A stretch of DNA of 48,618 bases from Zelonia costaricensis (lineage: Eukaryota; Euglenozoa; Kinetoplastea; Trypanosomatida; Trypanosomatidae), in NCBI GenBank assembly GCA_030849075.1, contig JASAOO010003371.1:1-48618 (forward strand), given 5' to 3'. Of this stretch, positions 20,303-29,067 are shown in pieces (position 1 is the first letter of the stretch; each line of letters opens with the position of its first letter). The notes beneath the pieces are model-generated. The model was not told where the DNA came from, did no database searches, and worked only from the letters and a program-made list of their open reading frames with translations. The position numbers were made by a program, and so were the translations under genes.

Positions 20303-21630
20303 TGCAGAGGAGACGCTTGTCGATGCCCTCGCGGCACTCCGTCGTGTACCGAAGGCGTGGGGATGTGAAGGTTGCCGAGACCGCTGCAGGGCACTGCGCA
20401 GGCAACGTGGATGTGCGGTGTGCGGCGTAGGGCCGGATGGGGGAGGGGAGGGGGATGAAGAGGAAGGAAAGAGAGGAGAGTGAGGGCGGCGAAGTCGGCA
20501 GAGGGGGTCGGGGGCGACGGGGAGGGGAGGGTTGGTGGGGAGGGGGAGGGTAAAGATGCTGGTGGAGCTGCCCTGCGCGTGGCACGAGACTCGGAGGCCT
20601 GCGGCGTCAGTGTCCCCGCCGGATTCACTGTCCTGTTCGCGGGCGAGCCGCTGTGACAACTCATCACAGCCGCGCAGCGTACACGTCCTTGTTCGGTGCG
20701 AGGACGTCGGTGGGAAGGGGCGCGGGGGGAGCCGCGGAGCCCTAGGGCAACACACCTCAGCCCCACCTTCTCTCTCGTTCTCCCCATCACGCACACATTC
20801 GCCGTCGCGACCGATTTTTTTCAAGCACGTGCTGGTGACGCGGCCTATCGCTTCCTGCAGGCGGGCTTCTGGGAGGTGGAGGAGGGCTGGAGGAGGCAGA
20901 GGCACAGCCACTTTGCCGAGTGCGACCACCCGCTCCCTCGCACGCACGCTGGTTCGTCGGTTCCTTTAACTTGCGTCGTCTTCACTACTACTACAGTCCG
21001 CTGGAGAAGCGCGGGGATGCTGTGTGGGGGTGGGGGTAAGGACACGGGAGGAGGCTGATCGTGGCATGGCGACCGCAGCAGCGTGCGCGCCAGGTTGGGA
21101 TTTCGCGCTTGCCGGCGTGCGTGTGTAGCACCCACTCCTGCGAAGGGTGCCGGCCGCATCCCACCACGGCACGATCAGAGGCACTTACCTACTCGCACAC
21201 ACCACGTGACACACGCGAGCGCACCCGCCCACCCGTACGCACCACCGCACCGCTGAAGGCGCGCATTGGGGGCCTAACGAGAAGAAAACGGAGGAGGGGA
21301 GAGAGACAGAGGCGCCGACTGCACACTCGCGGAAGACGTGTGGAGAGGCGGCAACAACAACCACGCCGACATCAATAAGCCCTTTCCCATTCCCGCACGG
21401 GCGTCCCGCCGGATGCGCGTCCTCACGCACCGAGACACACACACATACACACACCGGCTCATGTGGACGCACGTGTACACGCGCCCACGCGCACGTGCCG
21501 CAAGACGGAGGGTGGAGGGGGGGGTGCGCCGCTTAAGTTCCTAAGGGTGATAAAAGTGAGAAGAGAGAAGTCGAAGGAGTTTGGGGGAGTGGGGTGTAGC
21601 GGTGGCCGGCGACGGCGGTGGTGCCTGCGC
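20303..21630. other. Intergenic region between two mitochondrial genes
   Basis: 1.3 kb with purine-rich tracts on the plus strand (20432-20480, 20510-20550) that serve as polypyrimidine tracts for the 195-residue protein, and a CA-rich stretch at 21440-21455 in the cytochrome c1 3' flank. No supported gene. Confidence 0.55.
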
Positions 21631-22407
21631 CTACCACGCCTTCTTCCAGTAGCGGAACGTCGTGCGGCCGTAGATGCGCCAGTTCGTGTTCTTCTGGCCG
21701 TAGTGGAGCAGCAGGCAGTTCACCAGGCCGATCGTCGTGATCACCTTCCAGAAGGCAACGCGGCGGTCGTCGTACTCGGACTCGGCGGACCAGCGCAGGA
21801 AGTTCACGACGTCCTTGGCCATCTGGCTGATGGTGGCCGGCGTGCCGTCCTCGTAGTCGACAAGACCGTCAGAGAGCGGCGGCGGCATAGACAGCACGCA
21901 CCCCTTGAAGTACGGGTTCCAGAACTGACCCGGCTTCACCTCCGGCGCAAAGGGCGGGATCTCCAGCAGCTCCCCGTTGCCCCAGTTGTAGCCGGTGATG
22001 AGGGAAAAGATGTAGTCCGGGCCGCCCTCCTTGCCGAAGACGGCGTGCTGCAGATCCGGCGGCTCCGCGCCGTTGTTCGCGAACTGCGCCGCACGCTGGT
22101 TGGGGTACGGCGTCGGCAGCGTGTCCGTCGGCTTGCCCGGGCGGCGGTTCAGGTTACCCTCCGAGTCGGGGTCGCTGTCGATGATCTCGTACTGGGCCGC
22201 GAGCTGCTTGATCTCCTCGCGCGTCATGAAGCCCTGGAAGTGGGTGAAGGTCATGCGGCCAAGAGAGTGGCATGGGGCGAACACCTCCGTGTAGATCTGG
22301 CGGCCGCGGCGGACGGAGGGCCAGTCAAGGCTGTGCCAGATCTCGAAGCGGTCATTATGGTTCCAGTACCAGTCCCGGTGGATGGGGTGCGCCTTCTTAC
22401 CCGCCAT
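21631..22407 (-). CDS. Cytochrome c1, haem protein of respiratory complex III
   Basis: A 258-residue catalytic subunit of the cytochrome bc1 complex, passing electrons from the Rieske protein to cytochrome c at the inner mitochondrial membrane. The haem site is FAPCH (residues 43-47): C46 and the axial H47 are present, but the first cysteine of the normal CxxCH is a Phe, so haem can be held by only one thioether bond. The axial methionine is M174 in GCVLSMPPPLSDG, followed by the family block DGTPATISQMAKDVVNFL. One C-terminal membrane anchor lies at about 218-238. There is no long bipartite presequence: the protein begins directly with MAGKKAHPIHRDWYWNH, as known for trypanosomatid cytochrome c1. 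Start ATG at 22407 follows GT-rich and pyrimidine-rich sequence. Confidence 0.96.
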   Translation of the reverse strand: MAGKKAHPIHRDWYWNHNDRFEIWHSLDWPSVRRGRQIYTEVFAPCHSLGRMTFTHFQGFMTREEIKQLAAQYEIIDSDPDSEGNLNRRPGKPTDTLPTPYPNQRAAQFANNGAEPPDLQHAVFGKEGGPDYIFSLITGYNWGNGELLEIPPFAPEVKPGQFWNPYFKGCVLSMPPPLSDGLVDYEDGTPATISQMAKDVVNFLRWSAESEYDDRRVAFWKVITTIGLVNCLLLHYGQKNTNWRIYGRTTFRYWKKAW

Positions 22408-22467
22408 GGCTGCGTCGGCAAAGGGCGAAGGGAGAGGAAGAGGGGGTGCGTATGCGTGTGGGTGTGG

Positions 22468-22487
22468 GTGTGTGTGTGTGTGTGTGT
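22468..22487. repeat. (GT)10 dinucleotide repeat
   Basis: Pure GT array about 60 bases upstream of the cytochrome c1 start, within its probable 5' flank. Confidence 0.93.
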
Positions 22488-23142
22488 CTGAAGGGGGTGG
22501 GGGGTGGGGGTAGATGGGGTAGGCTGGTTCAACAATGACGTGCGTGCTACTACCCGTTCACAGGACCAGGGGGTACCGCTATGTTACTTCTACTTGGCAC
22601 GATGCGAGAAGATGCAGCGGGGAGGGGAGAGGGGGAGAGAGAGAGAGTCGGGTGGTGAGCGAGGGCGTGCGAGCGGCAAGGTGGTGCAGGGCCGGTCAAA
22701 GCCCGCAAGCCGCGGCAGCGGCAGCGGCGGCGGCGGAATGCGTTGCAGGCCGAGAAGCGGAAGCGGAGGAGGGAGGGGGGGCTCGCGGGTGGCGGCGAGG
22801 ACGGAGAAGAAGCGCGCCAGCTGCGGTGGCGAGCCTCCACGGCATCGTACGCACAGGCTGCGCTCTGCCTACAAAAGCGCACGGCACCGCGTTACCTCCT
22901 CTGGTCGCTGACACAGCAGGGGCAGGCGCCACGCGCGCGCAGCGCCCGGCGGCGTGTCAGGGCCAGGGGCGTGCTCTACGTGAGTGCAGACGGAGCTTGC
23001 GGAGCATTGCACACATGCGGTGCGCACTGATGGGGGAGAGGAAGTCGTGCGGGTGGGGGTGGGTGTGGGGGTGGGGAGAAGGTGGCAACACACCTTGTGG
23101 CGAACCCGCACCCTAAGAGAACAAGGGCAACACAAGCACGCC

Positions 23143-23160
23143 CACACACACACACACACA
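23143..23160. repeat. (CA)9 dinucleotide repeat
   Basis: Pure CA array followed by an imperfect continuation (gacacacg) in the 3' flank of the adaptin gene. Confidence 0.9.
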
Positions 23161-23668
23161 GACACACGTGCACACATACACAAGCATTCAATCCGACCTA
23201 CACATGCGAAGACAACGAGGGGGAGAGGGAGGCAGGTCGGATGGGGCGGTCCACAGTGACCTCCTGTGCGTTCTTCGCCTTCCGGCGGCCACGGGCAGCA
23301 ATAGCGGGACAGGGCACGCCACCCCGGGGAGCGGGGGCGGAGACGACGACGGCGGCACTGTGGTGGGGCGTGCGACGCAACAAGGAGGGGGGGGGCAAAG
23401 AGTGGAGAACGGAGAAGCGGGCACGCACCGCGAGGGACGGGCCAACCGCTGCCGATAGGGCAGCACAGTGGGGGAGGGCCAGGGGCGAGGGGTGGAGGCG
23501 AGACGGCGAGGGGCGCCCTCGCAACACCCGCACACGCCTGCGGAAGGCAGAGGCGCAAGAAGAAAAGTGCGGCGAGCCGGAGCCAACGCCACAGCGATAA
23601 GGGAAAAGGGGGGGAGGGGGAAGGGAAGGGTGCGTGGCACCGTCGCCGCCCTACTCGCTCCCGCCCGT

Positions 23669-26557
23669 CTACTGGAAGACGAACTCCATCGTGTCGAGGG
23701 CACCCTGCTGCAGCACGGTGTCCTCGGCGTAGACCGAGACGAGCATCTCGCGGGCCGAGGTCTGGATCTCGCACACGACCGGCACGTACTCCAGCCGCTC
23801 CTTCGGCTGCACCGCGAAGGCGGCAACGCCTATAATCGAGCCGGCGCTCGTCACCTTGGCACGGTAGCCCTGCCGCTCCAGCGCCTGCGCAATCGCCCCC
23901 GCCTCCACACGTGACGACGGCGACGCCGCCTTGCGCCAGCTCGCGAAGGAGGAGGCCTGCTTCGTCGTCTTGTAGAGCTGGATGAGGTTGGCGTCAGAGT
24001 CGACGTGGTACGGCGTGAAGAAGCTCGTCGGCAGGATCGGCAGCGAGATCACCTCCGTGCACACCCGCGCGCTGTCCGATGCCGCCGCGTACTGCACACG
24101 CACGCTGGGCGGGCTGCTAAAGGCAAAGCAGGAGCGCGAGGCGAACTCTACGGTGATGCTGCGCCCCGCCGCCACGGCGGCGCCGTCCTTGGTGCGCGAC
24201 TGAAGGATGAGCCCTGCCTCCGCCCGAATCACCTCGATGGCGACCTGCACGAGACCCTTGCCCGTCTTGTCGCGCAGCACCACCGTCATGCGGGCGTCGG
24301 CGCCGTAGGTCGACTTGGTGCACTGCAGCTCGATGAAGTCGTTGGAGAAAAGCACCCCCTTGTCCGCGCGCGACAACTCGAAGAGGCGGCGGCGGTGCTC
24401 CTGGTAGACCGCCCGAACACGGTCGACGTCCTGCGCGGGAAGCGCGAGATCGAGCAGCGCGTCCAGCTCCAGGTTCGCTGGCTGCTCGCCGTTCTCGCCC
24501 TGCGCCGGCGTCGCGGTGGAGATGGAGGACAGATCGCCGAGCGTGATGCCTTGCTTCGCCTTCTCCCTCTGCTTGCCGCTCGCCTCCGTCTTGGAGCGGC
24601 GCTTGCTCGCACGGGCCGTGTCACCCACGCCGCGCTCCAGGATCTTGAGGGCCCAGATGTCCTGCACGCTGCTCTGCATGCGCTTCACCTGATTCATGAC
24701 GGTGTTGACGTCGTCGCGAAAGGCCGGCATCGGCTCAAAGACCTTGTCGAGCAGCTCGCCGCGCGCCGACTCCACCAGGGCAATGAACTCCGTAGCACGT
24801 TGCTGCAGCTCGGGGTGGGGGCTGTTCGTGTACGCCTGCAGCGTCTTGACAATGCGCTCCCGCACGGCGACGTCGTCGTAGAGGGTGTAGAACTTGAAGA
24901 AGGTGCTCAGGATGATGCTCTGCGTAACAACCGACGTGAAGCTCAGCTGCTGCGTGAGGAGCAACAGCTGCGCCATCGACGCGCTTTCGGCGTTGAGGGC
25001 GATCTGGTAGCCGAATTCGCCGAGCACGAACGCGGCCACACGGATCATCACCTCGGGCACCTTCGTCTTCGTGCGGAGCTCCTGGAAGACCATGTTGGCG
25101 GCGCGCTTCTGCACCGATGCGTCGTTGACGACGACCTGGACAATGCGGTAGGAGATGTCAGGCGGGCAGAGGTCGCCTGCCTGCGACACGACCGTGAGCA
25201 TGATGTCGACGTACATGTTGAAGTCCTGGCAGTACTTCTCCGACAGCAGCGCGATGGAAAGCACGAGGCTCGTCTTGAAGTTCGGGTCCGCGGCGATGGG
25301 AAGGTACGAGAGGAGCTCCTTGATGATGTCGTCGGCGGTGCTCGGGTTGCACATGGCAACCAGCACATCCAGCGCCTTCTTGCGGATCGAGACGTCCGAG
25401 TCGTGCAGGCCCACAATGATCTGCTGCTGGTATTGGCGGCAGTGCATGTGAAAGTCGAAGCCCGGCACGTCGACGAAGCTCAGGCGAGCGAGCAGGCTGA
25501 GGCCGATGTAGCGCAGGTTCGCCTCGCGCTTGTCGGACAGGAAGGAGCTGATGAGGGCGACGCACTCGAGGATGAGACGTGAGCCGACGTCCCACTGGAT
25601 GCAGAGGGAGACGACCTCGAAGAGGACGGCGTTCATCGCGCTGACGCGGTTCTGCGTGCCGCGCTGCTTCTGCTGCGTCTGCGCGTCTTTGAGCACCTTG
25701 TCCGTGGCCTTGACCACCTTGCGCAGCACCAAAATCATCCGGTCGCGCTGGTCGGCCTCGGCCGGCAGCGGGAAGTACTGCAGCAGCCGCAGCAGCTTCG
25801 CCTGCAGCCACGGCGCGGGAACGCCGTAGTACACGTAGCCGGGCTCGGTTTGCTTTTCGAGGATGATGCGGGCCAGGACCTGGATGAGGCGGTCAGGGAT
25901 GCCGCGGAAGAGATGCTCCGTCTCCTTGCTGATGCATCCGTTGAGAAATGTGACGGCACACATGCTCACGCCGTCCTGCGTCGACAGGAGCAGCTCCGCC
26001 GCCTTGGGCACGACGGAGCCGAGGTCGACGATCTCGGGGTACTTCCGGTAGATGTGCAGCAACGTCAGAAGCGCCTTCTTGCGAATGTGCTGGTTGACGG
26101 TGTCGTCCATGACGATCGAGTTGACGCCGGCGTGCATGACCTCGACGAAGTCGCGGCTGCCCGTGTTGGCGACCGCCGAGAGGGCGAGGCTGCGGCTGAG
26201 GTCAAAGGTCGAGAGAAGATCGCGGTACACCGTGTGCGTCGTGAGCGTCAGCAGGTCGCTGTTCTCGTTCAGCAGCACGGACGTAGAGAGGTAGCCGATG
26301 AGCTTGGCGGACGGGCTCTCCTCGGACATGAGTTTGAGGCCCTCCATGTGGCCAAAGGTGATGGGGTAGCCAAGCATGGAAATGAACATCAGCTTGCACA
26401 CGTACTTCTTGCGGTCGTACGTGGTCATGCTGCTTGTGTGGATGAACTTGGCGCGGATCTTGGCCAGCTCCTCATCCACGCGGCTCTCCTCCTCCTTCCT
26501 GTTGCCCGTGGCACGACGAATGTCCTGGATAAAGTGGGCGAGGCCGCGCATGTCCAT
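23669..26557 (-). CDS. AP-2 complex alpha adaptin
   Basis: A 962-residue large subunit of the AP-2 clathrin adaptor, which selects cargo and recruits clathrin at the plasma membrane (the flagellar pocket in these cells). The N terminus MDMRGLAHFIQDIR matches the alpha-adaptin signature rather than gamma or beta. Residues about 1-635 form the helical-repeat trunk (DRKKYVCKLMFISMLGYPITFGHMEG near the start). Residues about 639-721 are a charged, Ser-rich hinge, which carries LLDLA at about 702-706, close to a clathrin-box motif. From about 722 to the end is the beta-sandwich plus platform ear. Length fits the family (about 940-980). The ATG at 26557 is preferred; the next ATG at 26551 is equally possible. 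Purine-rich plus strand at 26614-26645 supplies the polypyrimidine tract. Confidence 0.93.
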   Translation of the reverse strand: MDMRGLAHFIQDIRRATGNRKEEESRVDEELAKIRAKFIHTSSMTTYDRKKYVCKLMFISMLGYPITFGHMEGLKLMSEESPSAKLIGYLSTSVLLNENSDLLTLTTHTVYRDLLSTFDLSRSLALSAVANTGSRDFVEVMHAGVNSIVMDDTVNQHIRKKALLTLLHIYRKYPEIVDLGSVVPKAAELLLSTQDGVSMCAVTFLNGCISKETEHLFRGIPDRLIQVLARIILEKQTEPGYVYYGVPAPWLQAKLLRLLQYFPLPAEADQRDRMILVLRKVVKATDKVLKDAQTQQKQRGTQNRVSAMNAVLFEVVSLCIQWDVGSRLILECVALISSFLSDKREANLRYIGLSLLARLSFVDVPGFDFHMHCRQYQQQIIVGLHDSDVSIRKKALDVLVAMCNPSTADDIIKELLSYLPIAADPNFKTSLVLSIALLSEKYCQDFNMYVDIMLTVVSQAGDLCPPDISYRIVQVVVNDASVQKRAANMVFQELRTKTKVPEVMIRVAAFVLGEFGYQIALNAESASMAQLLLLTQQLSFTSVVTQSIILSTFFKFYTLYDDVAVRERIVKTLQAYTNSPHPELQQRATEFIALVESARGELLDKVFEPMPAFRDDVNTVMNQVKRMQSSVQDIWALKILERGVGDTARASKRRSKTEASGKQREKAKQGITLGDLSSISTATPAQGENGEQPANLELDALLDLALPAQDVDRVRAVYQEHRRRLFELSRADKGVLFSNDFIELQCTKSTYGADARMTVVLRDKTGKGLVQVAIEVIRAEAGLILQSRTKDGAAVAAGRSITVEFASRSCFAFSSPPSVRVQYAAASDSARVCTEVISLPILPTSFFTPYHVDSDANLIQLYKTTKQASSFASWRKAASPSSRVEAGAIAQALERQGYRAKVTSAGSIIGVAAFAVQPKERLEYVPVVCEIQTSAREMLVSVYAEDTVLQQGALDTMEFVFQ

Positions 26558-27168
26558 TTTCGAAGCAGGGGGCCCGTGGCGGCGGCGGGGGGGAGGGGCA
26601 AGTGATGTGGTGATGGAGGAAGAGAAGGGGGAGGGGGGGGGGGCAGGTCCTTTCCGGGACGGAGGGAGGCAGAGGGTGAGATGAGAAGGGGGGGGGGCTG
26701 TGTGGAAGAGCGCTGGTGCGGACGCAGCACGCTGCGCGCGTACGATGGCGCAGTGCGACGGAGAAAGTGAAGCAATGGGGAAGGGAGAGGGTGTGGGTGT
26801 GGGTGTAGGCATTTGAGGGATACCCGACGGCCCCCCGTCCCCGTGCAGGAGCGAGGCATCGTGTAGGACAGTGGGGGAGGAGGGTGGAGCTCTGACTGAC
26901 CTCCAAACTGCGGGCAGCGGAGAGGCGTGAGGAGCGAATGGCGTGTAGTGCTGGACGCCGCAGCCAAGAGCAGAGATGCGGCGCGAGCCTCGCGACCACG
27001 CGCCATGCGTGCGGGCACGCGCTGAAGCGATCGCCCCCCCCCCTTCACGTCGCATGGCAGTTTTCCCTCTCTATTCGTGTGTGTGCTTTGGGTGCGCGTG
27101 TGTACACGGGTCAGACTATTGCTGGCGGCCGTCACCCCCCACCCGCTGTGAGAGAGCGTGCAGCGTCG
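26558..27168. other. Intergenic region upstream of AP-2 alpha
   Basis: Strong polypyrimidine tracts on the transcribed strand (plus 26614-26645 and 26680-26698) and short GT-rich runs. Several overlapping open frames of Pro/Ser/His-rich composition were judged non-coding. Confidence 0.55.
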
Positions 27169-28128
27169 TCAAAGACGCCCAGGACGGTCAGGGGAGGGCG
27201 GCACGTCGACAGTGACGTCGCGCCGGCGCCGCTTTACGGGGGAGTCTAGTGCAAGGACGCGCGCTTCCCTCGGCATCGGTGCCGTGCAGGCTGGAACGGC
27301 ATTCGGCGGCGACCGTGTTGTAGGCGACGTCGCCAGAGGCGCCGGCGCATGCATTGGCACCGTGGCAGCCGCTTCACACCGGCGGCGCTTCGTAAGAAGG
27401 TAGGCGGGGATGCTGCCGACCGTGGTCCGCTTCGCCGCAGTGTTCCACGCTATGTCGCGCAGCGCCACGCGCGGCTGCGGTGCAGGACGCAGCGACAACG
27501 AGGCGACTGCAGTGCCGACGGGCAGTGTCGACCCGGACGGAGCCTTTGCCAGAATTGGAGACGACGCCCCTTCTAGCGCGCCGCTCATGTTGACGTGCGT
27601 GTCACTAGCGCCGCCGCTCCGCACAAAGGACCAGCCGTGGTGGCGATTCCACGCTGCGAAGAGACGCTGCAGCTTCTGCTTCGCCTCACCGCCGCCTTTG
27701 GCCTCGGCATCAAACCGCAGCCACGCGGCGGAGAGGGCGTGCCGCCTCAGGAGCGCCGGCGTCACGTTCGTGCGGATGAACAGGATGGGCAGGAGGACGT
27801 CCTCCAGCCGCTTTGCCGTTCGTGTGCGCACGCGCTGCCCAGCCGCCGCGCAAAGCAACAGCTCGCCCAGCGTCGCCACCACCTCCAGCAGCATCCGCTC
27901 CGTGTTGAGCTGGGGCGTGCTCGACTCGCTGTCGCCGCCACTCACAAGCTCGCGCGTTGCAGACGCGCAAGTCAGCATCCGTTCGCTAGGCGCCTCGGCG
28001 GCCACATCGAGGCCGAAGACCAGGCGCTGCATGTTCTCAAGGGCATCCTCGATAGCCCTGATGTCCTCACTTCGAGCTGCCGCTTGCGTGGCGCAAGCGA
28101 CAAGGGAGGGAAGTGCGTCTATGTTCAT
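27169..28128 (-). CDS. Hypothetical protein, basic, probably nuclear
   Basis: I do not recognise this 319-residue protein. Residues about 1-165 look globular and largely helical (Ala/Leu-rich with regularly placed charges, including QRVRTRTAKRLEDVLLPILF and LRRHALSAAWLRFDAEA). The rest is low-complexity Ser/Pro/Ala-rich sequence with two basic clusters, TKRRRCE at about 255 and VKRRRRD near the C terminus, that look like nuclear localisation signals. The helical part faintly recalls a TFIIS-N/LEDGF-type helical bundle, but this is only a guess. The start at 28128 is the first ATG after which the sequence stops being low complexity. Codon use matches its neighbours, so it is likely a real gene. 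Confidence 0.65.
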   Translation of the reverse strand: MNIDALPSLVACATQAAARSEDIRAIEDALENMQRLVFGLDVAAEAPSERMLTCASATRELVSGGDSESSTPQLNTERMLLEVVATLGELLLCAAAGQRVRTRTAKRLEDVLLPILFIRTNVTPALLRRHALSAAWLRFDAEAKGGGEAKQKLQRLFAAWNRHHGWSFVRSGGASDTHVNMSGALEGASSPILAKAPSGSTLPVGTAVASLSLRPAPQPRVALRDIAWNTAAKRTTVGSIPAYLLTKRRRCEAAATVPMHAPAPLATSPTTRSPPNAVPACTAPMPREARVLALDSPVKRRRRDVTVDVPPSPDRPGRL

Positions 28129-28559
28129 GGGGCGTCTGGCAGGCGAGGCGTGTGGGGCAGACGCCGCCAATGTGTGCAGTGAAAAACAGAAAGGAAACGC
28201 AAAGGAGGTGTATGGGAGGCTGTATGAAGAGAAACACAAACAAACAAAGTGTGCGTGGGTGCGTCTATGAAAGTCTGCGCCGTGGTTGCGGTGGGGTGAT
28301 TGTTGTGTCGAGTCGAGCAGGGGGAAGAGGGGACGACGGAGAGAGACGGATGCGCGTCGTAGGGTTAGAGGGTGGGGTGGATGGGCGAGAAGTGCCAGTG
28401 AGAAGTGTGTGGCTCCGATGCCCACTGTAGTCAACTTGTCTCATGCTCGAGCGAAGAGCGCTCTCCGGCGCTGCTGTGCGCCACAAGGGAAGAAAAGGTG
28501 CCAGGTGCAGCAGCTACAGCTTCGCGCCACGAGCGGACACAAAGCGAAAAGCTCGCCTT

Positions 28560-28730
28560 CTATTCAGGCATCACGGGCACTCGACGCAGCCGCGGAGCGA
28601 ATGCACAGTTGAACTTCCCCTCGGCCGGAAAACCCACAAAACGTTTCACGGTGACGGGTTTCTTCGCCTTCAAACACGCGGAGCACCAGCGCGCCGATTA
28701 CCAGCGCCTGTCGTAGGCCAAACGAGTCAT
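28560..28730 (-). pseudogene. Possible small gene with an in-frame stop codon
   Basis: On the minus strand an ATG at 28730 lies nine bases after an ideal splice acceptor. The frame reads MTRLAYDRRW, then a TAA at 28698-28700, then 45 further codons to a TAG at 28560-28562. The part after the stop (SARWCSACLKAKKPVTVKRF, then VGFPAEGKFNCAF and a basic C terminus) looks like a small basic protein with a CxxC pair and has G/C at roughly two thirds of third positions. If the stop were a sense codon the product would be 56 residues. It may be a pseudogene, a sequencing error or chance; the competing frame through the same bases gives a less protein-like sequence. I know of no homologue. Confidence 0.3.
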
Positions 28731-28738
28731 TGAGTGGA

Positions 28739-28761
28739 GCTAAAAGGCAAAAAAAAAAAAA
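28739..28761 (-). promoter_or_regulatory. Probable trans-splice acceptor (T13 tract then AG)
   Basis: On the minus strand T13 (plus 28749-28761) is followed by gccttttag, with the AG at 28741-28740. This is the form of a strong spliced-leader acceptor. It could serve the small frame starting at 28730 or give a long 5' UTR to the gene starting at 28128. Confidence 0.5.
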
Positions 28762-29067
28762 CACACACAACACGTGAGACGAATGCGGAAAACGGAAGAA
28801 AGAAAAGGTGAAATGAACAAAGAGGAAGGGCCGCGTCACGGATCCAGAGATTGTGCCGAAAGAGGAGGCGGCACAGTCTACAACACTCGTTTCTCAGACG
28901 CGACACTGAAAAATAGGAAGGGGGGAAAGAAGCGTTTTCTTTTCCTTTAGCTTTTCCTTCCAGTCGCTCCCGCTTCTTGTCCCAACTCCAAGGGCGGCAT
29001 CAGAAGACTTAGCGGGCGCTTGCTCCCCTTCAAGATAATGACGAAAAGGAAGGCAACGCGGCTCTGC

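Larger units (their letters stand above)
22408..23668. other. Intergenic region with GT and CA repeats
   Basis: Contains a GT run (22468-22487), purine-rich stretches at about 22615-22655 and 22760-22785 and a CA run (23143-23160). Open frames here are shadow or repeat-derived. It should hold the cytochrome c1 5' UTR and the adaptin 3' UTR. Confidence 0.55.
28129..29067. other. Intergenic region with a possible small broken gene
   Basis: Holds the 5' flank of the hypothetical gene and the 3' flank of the ArgE-like gene. Notable parts are an A13 run at 28749-28761 (T13 on the transcribed strand) and the small reading frame at 28560-28730 described separately. A/T content rises between 28740 and 29040 compared with the rest of the window. 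Confidence 0.55.

Noticed and set aside
24005..25582. Open frame of 525 codons on the plus strand opposite AP-2 alpha
   Set aside because: Antisense shadow of the adaptin trunk with Arg/His/Leu-rich composition.
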